Source: a virus. Taken from it: DNA of 28,299 nt. Position numbers and translations under genes: made by a program. The stretch is from positions 1 to 28,299 of IMG/VR virus record IMGVR_UViG_3300020463_000101; one strand, given 5' to 3'. This document shows, piece by piece, positions 1-7,588 of this stretch; position 1 is the first letter of the stretch, and each line of letters begins with the position of its first letter. The notes under the pieces are model-generated. The model saw nothing but the letters and a program-made list of their open reading frames with translations. It was not told the DNA's origin and did no database searches.

Positions 1-497
1 AAGTTTATTTCAAACAGTTTGGGATCTGCTTCTTGTAGCAGTCTAGATCTTTTACGAAGTTTTGTTAATGGTTTTTTGCTGGATAATTTTTTAAGAATCT
101 TTTTTGCAAGTGTGCTTTCGTCAACACCCTCAACATTTGCTTGTTTCATTATTTGACCAAATTTACCAGCAAGTGCTGGATTGCTCATTGCCTTTGAGAC
201 AGCACCTACAAGTTTTCCTACTTCAATGTTTTCAGCACCACTTGGTTTTCTGCCCATTTCTATTTTTTCTATTCCTTTTGCTAGAGGCCCAGGCATTAAT
301 TTTTGTCCCATTTGGCCGCCAACTTTCATAGCACCACGTTTGAATGCTTTTTCAAAATCTTTTTGAGCGTCTATTTCTTTTTTGCTGTCTGCCTTTGACT
401 TTTCTTGATCTTGACCTGGTTGGTCGTTTTCTGGCTCTGCCATTTGACTTTTGCCTTGGATGCCAGTGTCGTATTCAAAAATATCTGAATACTTCAT
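1..497 (-). CDS. Conserved phage protein, C-terminal part outside window
   Basis: Reading from the ATG at 497, the frame stays open for 165 codons to the left edge, so the stop lies outside the window. The start overlaps the upstream stop as TAATG and is preceded by GGAG at good spacing. The N-terminal 45 residues are polar, with many Gln, Glu and Lys. A Gly- and Met-containing stretch follows (GQMGQKLMPGPLAKG), and the visible end is Lys-rich. There is no signal peptide or membrane segment. I do not recognise a catalytic family. Its position at the end of a late-type block with basic and structural-looking neighbours suggests a virion or head-assembly role, but that is inference from context only. 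Confidence 0.8.
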   Translation of the reverse strand, partial: MKYSDIFEYDTGIQGKSQMAEPENDQPGQDQEKSKADSKKEIDAQKDFEKAFKRGAMKVGGQMGQKLMPGPLAKGIEKIEMGRKPSGAENIEVGKLVGAVSKAMSNPALAGKFGQIMKQANVEGVDESTLAKKILKKLSSKKPLTKLRKRSRLLQEADPKLFEIN

Positions 498-775
498 TAC
501 CTTCTCCTATTGAGTTGTCTAACTCTTCTGCTTATAGGACTTCTTCTTTTGGTTCTGGCGGCTTTTCTTGCCATCCTACTTCCCATTTTTGCTCTTGTAC
601 GTTTAAGTACAAATCTTTTCTTTAAGTTAATTGCTTTAGAACACTGACTACTTGATGAAACAAGTCTGCCTTTCCTTGGACCACTGGTACACCTGACCTT
701 ACGCACAATCTTGTTGCCTCGTTTGGCCCAAACCATTTTGGCCTCCATTACTTGTTCTACTTCAACTATTCTCAT
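497..775 (-). CDS. Small, very basic phage protein (92 aa)
   Basis: The protein is dominated by Arg and Lys. It opens with MRIVEVEQVMEAKMVWAKRG, has a KVRCTSGPRKGR segment with Cys, and ends in an Arg-rich tail (RRVRQLNRRR). Such a charge pattern suits nucleic-acid binding, for example an internal head protein packaged with DNA, but no defined DNA-binding fold can be seen. The general pattern resembles a short protein conserved in T4-like marine phages, from memory of that family. It lies one base downstream of the XhlA-like gene and overlaps the next gene by one base, so it is translated as part of a late polycistron. Function is not established. Confidence 0.8.
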   Translation of the reverse strand: MRIVEVEQVMEAKMVWAKRGNKIVRKVRCTSGPRKGRLVSSSSQCSKAINLKKRFVLKRTRAKMGSRMARKAARTKRRSPISRRVRQLNRRR

Positions 776-776
776 T

Positions 777-1019
777 TTAAAATAACTTAAATATCAATGC
801 TATTATCAAACTTGACATTGTGGCAAATACACCTGCCATAATGCCTACTAACCAGTTTTCAATTTTAGAAAAATGTGCTTTGACTTCTACCTTAAATTCT
901 TTTATCTCACTGGTGACTTGCTCAATTCTAAGCATGTCTGCGATTACTTGTGATTTCAGATCCGGCTCATTTGCGTATAACTGTTCTGCTGGTTTTTTAT
1001 CTAAATCTTTATCTGCCAT
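777..1019 (-). CDS. XhlA-like small membrane protein
   Basis: This 80-aa protein has a polar, charged N-terminal half predicted to form a helix or coiled coil (about residues 20-55), followed by one hydrophobic segment at about 57-79 (NWLVGIMAGVFATMSSLIIA) and a short C-terminal tail (LFKLF-like end). This architecture, an amphipathic helix followed by a single C-terminal membrane anchor, is that of XhlA/haemolysin-type proteins, which work with phage holins or anchor to membranes. The start overlaps the upstream stop by one base (TAATG). A lysis role is plausible, but no endolysin is visible in the window, so a membrane-anchored virion-assembly factor remains possible. Confidence 0.7.
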   Translation of the reverse strand: MADKDLDKKPAEQLYANEPDLKSQVIADMLRIEQVTSEIKEFKVEVKAHFSKIENWLVGIMAGVFATMSSLIIALIFKLF

Positions 1020-1423
1020 TATAATACATCCTGTTTAGAAAATTCCATATTTTTGGAACTTTTTGTATCAATAGTGCCTCCATTTAACACTATTCCGTTT
1101 AATTCGTCAATAAGTGTTTGTAATGTATGTGCGCCTTGCCTTTCAAATGCAAACTTAAACACCCAACCAGCACCTGTTAAAGTTGGTGCTCCATAGTCTT
1201 GTAGTCCTGCCGAACTACCGTCAACTACTATAGGTGTGTTCATCAGCATAGGTTGTGCTCTTAAACTAATTACCTGTACTAGACTTTCAAAGTCTTTTTG
1301 TGTATTATCTGTAAAACTGTCTGTGGCAGTTATATCTAAGGTGGTAAAGAGTGTAAAAAATTCTACGTCACCTGTGAGTGTTTCACTGGACGTTACTAAT
1401 CCACCTGCTTTTGTTTGTGCCAT
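1019..1423 (-). CDS. Probable virion structural protein (134 aa)
   Basis: The protein is rich in Thr, Ser, Asp and Gly, with a low Cys content and no membrane segment: the composition of a beta-rich structural phage protein. It begins MAQTKAGGLVTSSETLTGDV. The ATG at 1423 is preceded by GGAG at normal spacing, and a GATAAATA late promoter lies about 30 bases upstream. It is the first of three small genes (with 1547-1897 and 2033-2407) that each carry a late promoter. It continues without a gap into the XhlA-like gene. I cannot assign it to a named T4 structural protein; a capsid decoration or fibre-associated protein is the best guess. Confidence 0.7.
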   Translation of the reverse strand: MAQTKAGGLVTSSETLTGDVEFFTLFTTLDITATDSFTDNTQKDFESLVQVISLRAQPMLMNTPIVVDGSSAGLQDYGAPTLTGAGWVFKFAFERQGAHTLQTLIDELNGIVLNGGTIDTKSSKNMEFSKQDVL

Positions 1424-1452
1424 ATTGTCTCCGTGTGTCTTCTATATAAGCA

Positions 1453-1460
1453 TATTTATC
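1453..1460 (-). promoter_or_regulatory. T4-type late promoter GATAAATA
   Basis: On the minus strand this reads GATAAATA, matching the NATAAATA late consensus read by the gp55-type sigma factor of T4-like phages. By the T4 rule (box at -13 to -6) transcription would start near 1447, leaving a leader of about 24 nt that carries a GGAG ribosome site before the ATG at 1423. It lies just downstream of an intrinsic terminator that closes the upstream unit. Confidence 0.75.
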
Positions 1461-1496
1461 ATTTTGTGGCAATTAATCACACCATTTTTAAAAGTC

Positions 1497-1527
1497 AAAA
1501 AAAACCCCCTAATTTAAAGGGGGTTTT
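1497..1527 (-). terminator. Intrinsic terminator after the 116-aa gene
   Basis: A perfect G5/C5 stem (1505-1509 with 1519-1523), extended by A-T pairs on both sides, encloses a loop of about 9 nt. On the minus strand it is followed by eight T residues, a textbook intrinsic terminator about 20 bases past the stop at 1547. On the plus strand the T run is only four, so it mainly acts on the minus strand. Confidence 0.9.
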
Positions 1528-1546
1528 AAAAGTTTTTATGAACTTA

Positions 1547-1897
1547 TTATACTATTGTTAGTACACCTGCTGTTACAGTTGCGTCTGCTAGAGTTCCACC
1601 AGAAGCCTGAATTGCAGTTTGAAGTACTGATGCTGATACACCTGGTGCTTCAGTAGTGTAGTACATGATTCTGCTGTTAGAAGCATGTGGTGATATAATA
1701 ACTGGATTAGCCACTGAAGCCAATGCCATTACTGCTTGTTCACCTTCATCAGGTGTTCCGTTAGTGTTGAAACCAAAATCTGTTAAATCAACGCCTGCCG
1801 CACCTGCTACAATAAAATGATTAAGTTCTGCTGTTAAAAACTGGTCGTTAGCAACTCCTGGGTCGCCTGCTCTTCCGATTCCTGCAATTAAAGCCAT
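1547..1897 (-). CDS. Probable virion structural protein (116 aa)
   Basis: The protein is rich in Ala, Gly, Thr and Val and begins MALIAGIGRAGDPGVANDQF. It has no Cys or membrane segment and few basic residues, typical of a secreted or capsid-exposed phage structural protein. AGGAG precedes the ATG. The gene is a single transcription unit, with a GATAAATA late promoter upstream and a strong intrinsic terminator directly downstream. Its N-terminus (MAL-) and composition resemble those of the neighbour at 2033-2407, suggesting that they may be distant paralogues, but I cannot align them convincingly by eye. No specific T4 equivalent is recognised. Confidence 0.7.
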   Translation of the reverse strand: MALIAGIGRAGDPGVANDQFLTAELNHFIVAGAAGVDLTDFGFNTNGTPDEGEQAVMALASVANPVIISPHASNSRIMYYTTEAPGVSASVLQTAIQASGGTLADATVTAGVLTIV

Positions 1898-1963
1898 GTT
1901 AATCTCCTACTATTCGGTGTTATAAAAGTATTTTTGTTTAAACTTTTATAACTTGGTTAACTT

Positions 1964-1971
1964 TATTTATC
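1964..1971 (-). promoter_or_regulatory. T4-type late promoter GATAAATA
   Basis: The minus strand reads GATAAATA. The predicted start near 1958 gives a leader of about 60 nt ending in an AGGAG site before the ATG at 1897. The box sits about ten bases past the terminator of the preceding unit. Confidence 0.75.
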
Positions 1972-1981
1972 AAAATTCCAT

Positions 1982-2005
1982 AAAAAAAGGGTGAACTGGT
2001 CACCC
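1982..2005 (-). terminator. Intrinsic terminator after the 124-aa gene
   Basis: The six-base stem GGGTGA/TCACCC (1989-1994 with 2000-2005) has a 5-nt loop and is followed on the minus strand by seven T residues. It lies less than 30 bases past the stop at 2033 and directly before the next late promoter. Confidence 0.88.
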
Positions 2006-2032
2006 TCTTTTATTTTTAATTGTCTACAAATC

Positions 2033-2407
2033 TTATAATACGAAAGTTTTTGCGGCAACTGTTGCTGATGCTAAATTAATACTATCAACTGTACCTAATG
2101 CAATAATTACGTCTTCTAAGTGAGCCGCGATTGTTTCTGAATTAGATCCATCATATGTATCTGCTCCATACTCACCTTCAAGCATAAAACTCATTTTTTG
2201 GTTTGTGCTGTGTAAAGCACCATGCCCTAAAATGTTAAATTGTGCCTGAACCGCTTCGAAAACTGCCTCAACTGCACCTGCTGGTCCTAATGAACCGTTA
2301 ACAGCCGCGCCAAAGTCTACGTCTACTAATGCTACTTCTTTACCAATGAAAAATTTCTCTTCATCGACTCTATTTGGATTTGCTTGACTTAGTCCTACTA
2401 ATGCCAT
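2033..2407 (-). CDS. Probable virion structural protein (124 aa)
   Basis: The protein begins MALVGLSQANPNRVDEEKFF and is rich in Ala, Val, Gly and acidic residues, with no Cys and no membrane segment. An AGGAG ribosome site precedes the ATG. It has its own late promoter and is followed by an intrinsic terminator, so it is probably made as a monocistronic, strongly expressed late message, as expected for a protein needed in many copies per virion. The start resembles that of the 116-aa neighbour. A head-decoration or fibre role is inference; no catalytic motif is present. Confidence 0.7.
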   Translation of the reverse strand: MALVGLSQANPNRVDEEKFFIGKEVALVDVDFGAAVNGSLGPAGAVEAVFEAVQAQFNILGHGALHSTNQKMSFMLEGEYGADTYDGSNSETIAAHLEDVIIALGTVDSINLASATVAAKTFVL

Positions 2408-2452
2408 TTTTATCTCCTAAAATTATGTCTGTATTTCTACAGTCGTTACGTT

Positions 2453-2460
2453 TATTTATC
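2453..2460 (-). promoter_or_regulatory. T4-type late promoter GATAAATA
   Basis: The minus strand reads GATAAATA. The predicted start near 2447 leaves a leader of about 40 nt with AGGAG before the ATG at 2407. No clear terminator separates it from the upstream gene ending at 2504. Confidence 0.75.
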
Positions 2461-2503
2461 AATTTTATTTAGTTTTTTTGTATTTACGAGTGTAAAATTT
2501 CGA

Positions 2504-3100
2504 TTAATATTCTTGATGTAAGAAGTCTTTGATTCTCTTTACTCTATCTGTGTAAAAGTCAGCAATAGCATATCCAGGATCAACTGTGAGTGCATCTAGA
2601 CCTTTTCTGATTGCTGATCTATTGGGTCCTTTATTTGCGTCTGCTTTCTTTTGATAATATCTAGGGGCTCTTAGTGTTCTACCAAGGGCATCTTTTCTAA
2701 ATCCTGATCTATCATCGGACCGTTTGCCAAATTCTACTTCTCTCTCGCCTCTTCTTATTGCTCTTGTTCTGTCTTTAACATCTTTATTTTGCTGTCTCCG
2801 GTCGGCTAACTTGGCCTCTCTTTCTTTTCTTTGTTCTTCCCTTTCTGCTTCTTTTTCTTTAGCATCTCGAGCCGCTTTGTCTCTCTTCAATTCGTCACTT
2901 GCGCCTTTTCTTATTTTTTTAGCCTGTAAGTCTTCTGGATCAATACCTGAATAGCCTGCTCTACCTAGATCTTTAGTTGCTGTGGTTGTGTCTACCCCTG
3001 CTCTGGCCATTTGTTGAACACGTTTTAATCTTTCATCACCAGTGGCGCCGTCACCTGGAGTGGCATACTTGGATACTTCTGTGATTTCAAAAATCTTCAT
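2504..3100 (-). CDS. Highly charged coiled-coil phage protein (198 aa)
   Basis: The protein starts MKIFEITEVSKYATPGDGAT. From about residue 60 to 125 it is an almost uninterrupted run of Lys, Arg, Glu, Asp and Gln (for example KEKEAEREEQRKEREAK), predicted to be a long charged helix or coiled coil. The C-terminal third is basic with several aromatic residues. No enzyme motif is visible. Short N-terminal openings of this MKIFEI/MRAVEI type recur in its neighbours. A scaffold, core or DNA-associated head protein is plausible. The ATG has no Shine-Dalgarno sequence but lies exactly at the predicted start of the TATAAATA promoter at 3106-3113. Confidence 0.75.
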   Translation of the reverse strand: MKIFEITEVSKYATPGDGATGDERLKRVQQMARAGVDTTTATKDLGRAGYSGIDPEDLQAKKIRKGASDELKRDKAARDAKEKEAEREEQRKEREAKLADRRQQNKDVKDRTRAIRRGEREVEFGKRSDDRSGFRKDALGRTLRAPRYYQKKADANKGPNRSAIRKGLDALTVDPGYAIADFYTDRVKRIKDFLHQEY

Positions 3101-3105
3101 AATAC

Positions 3106-3113
3106 TATTTATA
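3106..3113 (-). promoter_or_regulatory. T4-type late promoter TATAAATA, abutting the ATG
   Basis: A perfect TATAAATA on the minus strand overlaps the stop codon region of the upstream gene (stop at 3109). With the T4 box at -13 to -6, +1 is base 3100, the A of the ATG. The resulting mRNA would be leaderless, which agrees with the absence of a ribosome site there. Confidence 0.75.
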
Positions 3114-3870
3114 ACTTTTTCTTACTTGCCCAGTAAGCCGCGATACCTGCCAATCCTGCTGATGCTTTAGGTCCTACCATGCCTCTGGTTACTTTTGGAC
3201 CTAGTTCACTGGCCACATAAGCCGAAGCACCTGCTACTGCTAATCGTTTCAGTGTGCTTTGGTTTGTCGATTTATCTAATTCTTTATTAGTTACACCAGG
3301 TAATAGATATCTTCTTTCTCTGGCCATGTCGTTTAATGGTTTATACAATTCGCTTCTTACTGCTTTTGCTCTCATTAAGTGTAATAATCTTGTTACTGCT
3401 AATTGTTTTTGTCGATATTTTAATCTGGGCCAATCACTTATTAGTCTTCTCACTGCCAATAACCCTGACTGTTTGATACCAAGTTGATATTGTAGTCTAA
3501 GCAAGTAGGTAGAATTTGTTTTACCTTTTGCTAAGTTTTGTAGATACACATGTAATCTTCTTTCATTGAAATTTATTTTTTTAGGCTTGGCACCTTTTGG
3601 TAAGTCGTCATATTTTTTATTCACAAAATATGCCATTTGATATAAATCTGTTGATGACACTCTGTTATACATAAATTTGCCATAATTGGAAGACTTTCTA
3701 GCATACTGTTTTCCAAATTTAATTGTGCTTCTATCTAATACAAACATAGAATTAATCAAAACAAAAATAAAAAGTAATTCTGTGACATCATCTTTATTAT
3801 ATGCTTTGAATCCGTTAGTTGCTCTAAACAAGCGACTTTCGTTTAGTTCATGTACCAGTTGGAGTTCCAT
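3109..3870 (-). CDS. Conserved basic phage protein (253 aa), function unknown
   Basis: The N-terminal 60 residues include a short hydrophobic stretch at about 32-45 (LLFIFVLINSMFVLD). The middle is rich in Arg, Lys and Leu, and the C-terminal 45 residues are Ala- and Gly-rich (LAVAGASAYVASELGPKV) and end in KKKL. The C-terminal part could be a weak membrane-associating or packing segment. I see no enzyme motif. The start codon overlaps the upstream stop as TAATG, so it is translationally coupled to the ligase-motif gene. The late-block context suggests a structural or assembly protein; I cannot name a T4 counterpart. Confidence 0.75.
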   Translation of the reverse strand: MELQLVHELNESRLFRATNGFKAYNKDDVTELLFIFVLINSMFVLDRSTIKFGKQYARKSSNYGKFMYNRVSSTDLYQMAYFVNKKYDDLPKGAKPKKINFNERRLHVYLQNLAKGKTNSTYLLRLQYQLGIKQSGLLAVRRLISDWPRLKYRQKQLAVTRLLHLMRAKAVRSELYKPLNDMARERRYLLPGVTNKELDKSTNQSTLKRLAVAGASAYVASELGPKVTRGMVGPKASAGLAGIAAYWASKKKL

Positions 3871-5165
3871 TATGATGTAGGCCTCCCTGTACCAAAATTC
3901 TTAACACTAAAGTCAAGTCTATCGACTAATTTGATTGCGTTACCTATATGATCTACAGCAACAAAACCTTCTTCGCCTGTTACGTCATAATCGCCTTCTG
4001 CGTTTTGTACAAATGTATCAATTTGTTTTATTTCTGCTAATTTTTTTACAATCATTTCTTTTGCTCTTATAAGATCTAAATACACAACATACGCACTTGT
4101 TATTTCTTTTGTGTTATCTTCTAAAAATTTTATACCATCTAGCATAAGTTTTGTTTTAGCAACTTTGGTTTTATCTGTTTTCACACTTTCAATTGCTTTT
4201 TTCATTACAGTTTTATAATCATTTATAAATGCTGTAGCAAATGCCATAGGATCTTTTTCAAACTGTCCTTGATCTCTAATTATTTTATTTACACTAGTTT
4301 TGATTCTATCTCTAAGATTTTGACCAAACTCATTATTTTTTAAAAATTCTAAATTGCCCATTTGCGATAAGTTTCTGTTGGCGTCTTCAATAGCAGATTT
4401 TAATATATTAGATTCGTCTTCGGTCATTGTTACTTGTCCTGAATAGTCTTTGATGATAGCATCTCTATACCAAACATTACTACCGCCATCGCCTAAACCA
4501 CTTGCGTCGTAACCAAATCTAGCATCCATATCTGATAGTGTTGGTCCACCTACATACTCTGTGTGGAACACTATACCCATATTAGCAGATAAAATTTCTT
4601 TTGCCAAGTCGCTATTTTTAGGAACAGCATAAATTATTGTATTAGGTTTAAATACTATGTATTCTTCTCCTCTAATAGTTGCTGTCTGTATATCGTCTTT
4701 GGAAAATAGCATGTCTCCTTGTACTACTCCAGTAAAATTTAGTTTTTGTAAATTTGTAAATGCTGTTGTTAGTTTTTTTCGAAGTCCTTCAGCACTTTTT
4801 TCTTCGCCTTTTACCACTTTGTCTGGATGATTGTTTTTTATGTCTGCGAGACTTTTATTAAGTTTGGGATCTTTGTTAAAAACACCTTTGGTGCCCACAA
4901 AAAATTTGCCATCAGCAGGATCAATGCCTGCGAATATTGCCGGAGCACCGTCCCATTTTGTAGTTAAATTAAATTTAGTTTTAGCACTACCTTTCAGCAT
5001 CTCATAAAAACTCACAAGATAATTAATTGCTTGTTTGCCACCTGGTAAGCCGTCATTAAAAATTAAGTCTTCAAGGTGTTCCAGATGTGTGTTTTTACTT
5101 TCGTCTAATCTGTGATGTATCACACATTCTTTGAGATACGTTTTAGTGATTTCAACTGCTCTCAC
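3870..5165 (-). CDS. Protein with ligase-type nucleotidyltransferase motifs (431 aa)
   Basis: The N-terminal part contains TTKWDGAPAIFAG (about residues 68-80), in which K70-WDG matches motif I (KxDG) of covalent nucleotidyltransferases such as RNA and DNA ligases. VVQGDMLF (147-154) sits where a motif III-like strand would be, and EEGFVAVDH...IKLVDR near the C-terminus (398-416) resembles motifs IV/V (EGxV...K). The spacing between the last two groups is long because a mostly helical domain (about 230-390) lies between them. The start is GTG, overlapping the upstream stop as GTGA. It is surrounded by late structural-type genes, not repair genes. A related family of unknown function is, from memory, common in T4-like marine phages. 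Activity is inferred. Confidence 0.75.
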   Translation of the reverse strand: MRAVEITKTYLKECVIHHRLDESKNTHLEHLEDLIFNDGLPGGKQAINYLVSFYEMLKGSAKTKFNLTTKWDGAPAIFAGIDPADGKFFVGTKGVFNKDPKLNKSLADIKNNHPDKVVKGEEKSAEGLRKKLTTAFTNLQKLNFTGVVQGDMLFSKDDIQTATIRGEEYIVFKPNTIIYAVPKNSDLAKEILSANMGIVFHTEYVGGPTLSDMDARFGYDASGLGDGGSNVWYRDAIIKDYSGQVTMTEDESNILKSAIEDANRNLSQMGNLEFLKNNEFGQNLRDRIKTSVNKIIRDQGQFEKDPMAFATAFINDYKTVMKKAIESVKTDKTKVAKTKLMLDGIKFLEDNTKEITSAYVVYLDLIRAKEMIVKKLAEIKQIDTFVQNAEGDYDVTGEEGFVAVDHIGNAIKLVDRLDFSVKNFGTGRPTS

Positions 5166-5914
5166 TTGAGTTTACCCTTGTCAAGACCTAAAAATTTATC
5201 TACTTTGCCGCCAATTCTGGCTCCTATTGTACCTATTGTACTCCTATCAGCACCGTCTCTCTGTAGTACGTCATAACCTGCTCTGCCTGTCGCATCTGGA
5301 TCTAAGAAGTTTGTTACTGCGTCTTTCATTGGCCCTATTATTCTATCTTTGAGTGAGGGCGGAATCGATTTTATAGCATTTACAATACGTTTTGTCACTG
5401 CCAATCCTTGTTTGTTTCGTTTATCGATCAGCCTAAACATGTCGACATTGGTATCTAATACATAAAAGGCATGATTATTTTTTATAATGTCATCATTGTT
5501 AGTGTAATGTACTGGCACTAATACTCTGTCAACTTCAATACCTTTATACATTACTCCAGCGGCGTTGGTACTTTTTACACTTAGATATCCTGCGTCAGGA
5601 AATAATGGCTTCCAAAATTTATTTGCTTTGCCCATTTTTTCAGGATATGCTTCTTCATTACCAGGTCCTGTGCTTCTAGTACCAATAGCCATAGTACTTC
5701 CTGCTACTTTAGGGCCAGGTTTTTTAAATTTATCTTTTAAGAAGTTTTGATCTAGATCATCTTGTGGTTGTTCTCCGTCTTTTGGAGGTGTAACTGGAGG
5801 TGTAGGAGTTCCTGCTCCTTGATCTTTTTGACCTGGACCGCCTGTCTGGCCAGGTTGAGCAACATCGCCCTTTGGATTTTTAGGATCCCCGCCTATAATT
5901 TCATTTATTATCAT
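5162..5914 (-). CDS. Conserved phage protein with Pro/Gly-rich N-terminus (250 aa)
   Basis: Residues 8-65 form a low-complexity segment rich in Pro, Gly, Gln, Asp and Lys, probably disordered. Residues 85-185 look globular, with alternating hydrophobic strands (VLVPVHYTNND and AFYVLDTNVDMFRLI). The C-terminal third has several Gly-Arg motifs. There is no membrane segment or known catalytic motif. It overlaps the upstream gene by 14 bases and the downstream gene by four (GTGA), so the three are co-translated. Context and composition suggest a virion-associated protein; function unknown. Confidence 0.75.
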   Translation of the reverse strand: MIINEIIGGDPKNPKGDVAQPGQTGGPGQKDQGAGTPTPPVTPPKDGEQPQDDLDQNFLKDKFKKPGPKVAGSTMAIGTRSTGPGNEEAYPEKMGKANKFWKPLFPDAGYLSVKSTNAAGVMYKGIEVDRVLVPVHYTNNDDIIKNNHAFYVLDTNVDMFRLIDKRNKQGLAVTKRIVNAIKSIPPSLKDRIIGPMKDAVTNFLDPDATGRAGYDVLQRDGADRSTIGTIGARIGGKVDKFLGLDKGKLK

Positions 5915-6161
5915 TTCGTGACTCTTTAACTATTTGTACGCCTTTAGCAAAACGTTCAGGCTTTCTTCCTTTAATAGAATTTACTAATCTTCTTTGTAAA
6001 TCCAACGCCTGTGAGTCATCAAAATTTTCTTCAATCAAGTCTATTAAATTAATAGCACTCTTAATAATGTGATTACCTCTTGTGGCAACCACATCGAGTT
6101 TGTTTCTTTCAGATACTACCGAATTTAATTCTTCTAAAATTGATTTTTTATTTAATGACAT
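5901..6161 (-). CDS. Small helical phage protein (86 aa)
   Basis: The protein is charged and predicted to be almost entirely helical. It opens MSLNKKSILEELNSVVSERN and has a central hydrophobic helix face (HIIKSAINLIDLIEENF) that is not long or greasy enough for a membrane segment. It is the first gene after the late promoter at 6183-6190 and has an AGGA-type ribosome site. The pattern (NHxIxSAINLI...DLxRRLxNSI) recalls a short protein conserved in T4-like marine phages of unknown function. It may be a small assembly or adaptor protein. Confidence 0.75.
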   Translation of the reverse strand: MSLNKKSILEELNSVVSERNKLDVVATRGNHIIKSAINLIDLIEENFDDSQALDLQRRLVNSIKGRKPERFAKGVQIVKESRNDNK

Positions 6162-6182
6162 ATCTTGTTCCTGCTTTAAGCA

Positions 6183-6190
6183 TATTTATC
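6183..6190 (-). promoter_or_regulatory. T4-type late promoter GATAAATA
   Basis: The minus strand reads GATAAATA in the 35-base gap between gp41 and the 86-aa gene. The predicted start near 6177 leaves a 16-nt leader containing AGGA before the ATG at 6161. It marks the switch from replication genes to the late block. Confidence 0.8.
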
Positions 6191-6196
6191 AAAAAA

Positions 6197-7588
6197 TCAC
6201 TTTTTCTTGAGTAAGTCTCTGAGTGCCAATCCTTGTAATTTGGTTTCGTCTATACTAGATACTGTGTCGTCCTTGTCTTCTGTGCGTATTGCTGAACTTC
6301 TTTGTAGGTCTGCTACCAGTGTTTTTGTTTGTAGTGTGTCAAAATCTTCGTCATCGTCTTCAAGATCTTCTATTCTCAGTGTTTCTGGATCAAACTTTAA
6401 GTCAACTTTACTGCCTACACCACTACTAGAACGTGTTTTCATAAATTGTATTTGATATCTGCCACGTTCTCTCATGGCATTACTTGTAAATATACCTATT
6501 ACATTATCAGATGTTTGTATTTTACTAATGCCACCAGCAATATGGCTATGGTCAAATTCTATTTCTTCTACAGCACCTCTATTTAACTGCGATGCTGTTA
6601 CTAATAATATGTTTAATTCTACTGCTAAATTACGCAATTCTTCAGACACATACTTGTCCTTAATAAACAAGTCGCTTGGACTAACTTTACCGCTAATTGG
6701 CATCATTAAATCCAGATAATCCAGTAACAATGCGTCTACCTTTACCCCTGTTTGTATCTCATATTCTCTCAAAAACGACCTAATGTCATTGGCATTTATG
6801 CCATTGCTCATCTGTTTTATGCGAAATTTACCAGCACCTTTACCTTTCATACGCACTTTTAAGTCAACATCATCCATGTTTTTCATTACATCTCTAGTTG
6901 CGTAACCACTAACCATAGCATCAATACGCATACTTGATAGTTGTTCACTTAATTCTAAACTAAGATAAACAGTATTAAGTCCTGCTTGGCTCCAATTAAC
7001 ACCTAAGTTCTGTAAGAATAAACTTTTACCAGCACCAGAACCACCAGCAAATACTGTTAGTTCACCTCTATTAAGTCCACCATACAACTTTTGATCAAAC
7101 TTTTTCCAACCTGTGCTAATTGCTCCTGCTTGATCTTTAATCCATTGTAATCTTTCTTTGGGATCTTCATAATAGTCCAAACCAAAATCACTTACAAGTC
7201 CAACTTGACTTGCTTCTTTGATCATTGTTTCGACACTACCGTAATCTTGTTGCTCTAATAAATCTGTGCTGTCTAATATTGCTTTTTCTAATGCTTTGTG
7301 TCTACAAAATGTTTCAAACTCATCCATAAACCAAGACATATGGCTCTCATGTACGTCCTCTACAGGCGTTAATTCAATACCATTTACTGCTTCTAGTTGT
7401 TCTAATGTAGGAATACTGTTATATTTGTTAGCATGGTCTTTTAAAAATGTTACAGCATCTCTAAATTTTCTGTGAAACATGTAAGGTTGTACAATAGTGT
7501 TCACTCTCACAAACACATCTGGATCTGTAACTAAAAATCTCAGAAACAATTCTTGTATATCTTCGCCGTAATCTTTTATTTCACTCAT
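6197..7588 (-). CDS. 41: Replicative DNA helicase, T4 gp41 type (DnaB family)
   Basis: This 463-aa protein has the size and layout of T4 gp41: a helical N-terminal domain (about 1-130) followed by a RecA-like motor. The Walker A motif GGSGAGKS is at 182-189. A Walker B-type strand (ALLLDYLDLM) lies near residue 290, and a DnaB-like SELRNLA/TASQLNR segment follows. gp41 forms the hexamer that unwinds DNA ahead of the T4-type polymerase, moving on the lagging strand with primase gp61. It overlaps the primase gene by four bases (ATGA), so the two primosome subunits are translationally coupled. The C-terminal tail is acidic and then Leu-rich. Confidence 0.95.
   Translation of the reverse strand: MSEIKDYGEDIQELFLRFLVTDPDVFVRVNTIVQPYMFHRKFRDAVTFLKDHANKYNSIPTLEQLEAVNGIELTPVEDVHESHMSWFMDEFETFCRHKALEKAILDSTDLLEQQDYGSVETMIKEASQVGLVSDFGLDYYEDPKERLQWIKDQAGAISTGWKKFDQKLYGGLNRGELTVFAGGSGAGKSLFLQNLGVNWSQAGLNTVYLSLELSEQLSSMRIDAMVSGYATRDVMKNMDDVDLKVRMKGKGAGKFRIKQMSNGINANDIRSFLREYEIQTGVKVDALLLDYLDLMMPISGKVSPSDLFIKDKYVSEELRNLAVELNILLVTASQLNRGAVEEIEFDHSHIAGGISKIQTSDNVIGIFTSNAMRERGRYQIQFMKTRSSSGVGSKVDLKFDPETLRIEDLEDDDEDFDTLQTKTLVADLQRSSAIRTEDKDDTVSSIDETKLQGLALRDLLKKK

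Noticed and set aside
2461-2503. Weak GTAAA/TTTAC hairpin after the 198-aa gene
   Set aside because: The stem is only 5 bp and is followed on the minus strand by an A run, not a T run, so it is not a terminator.
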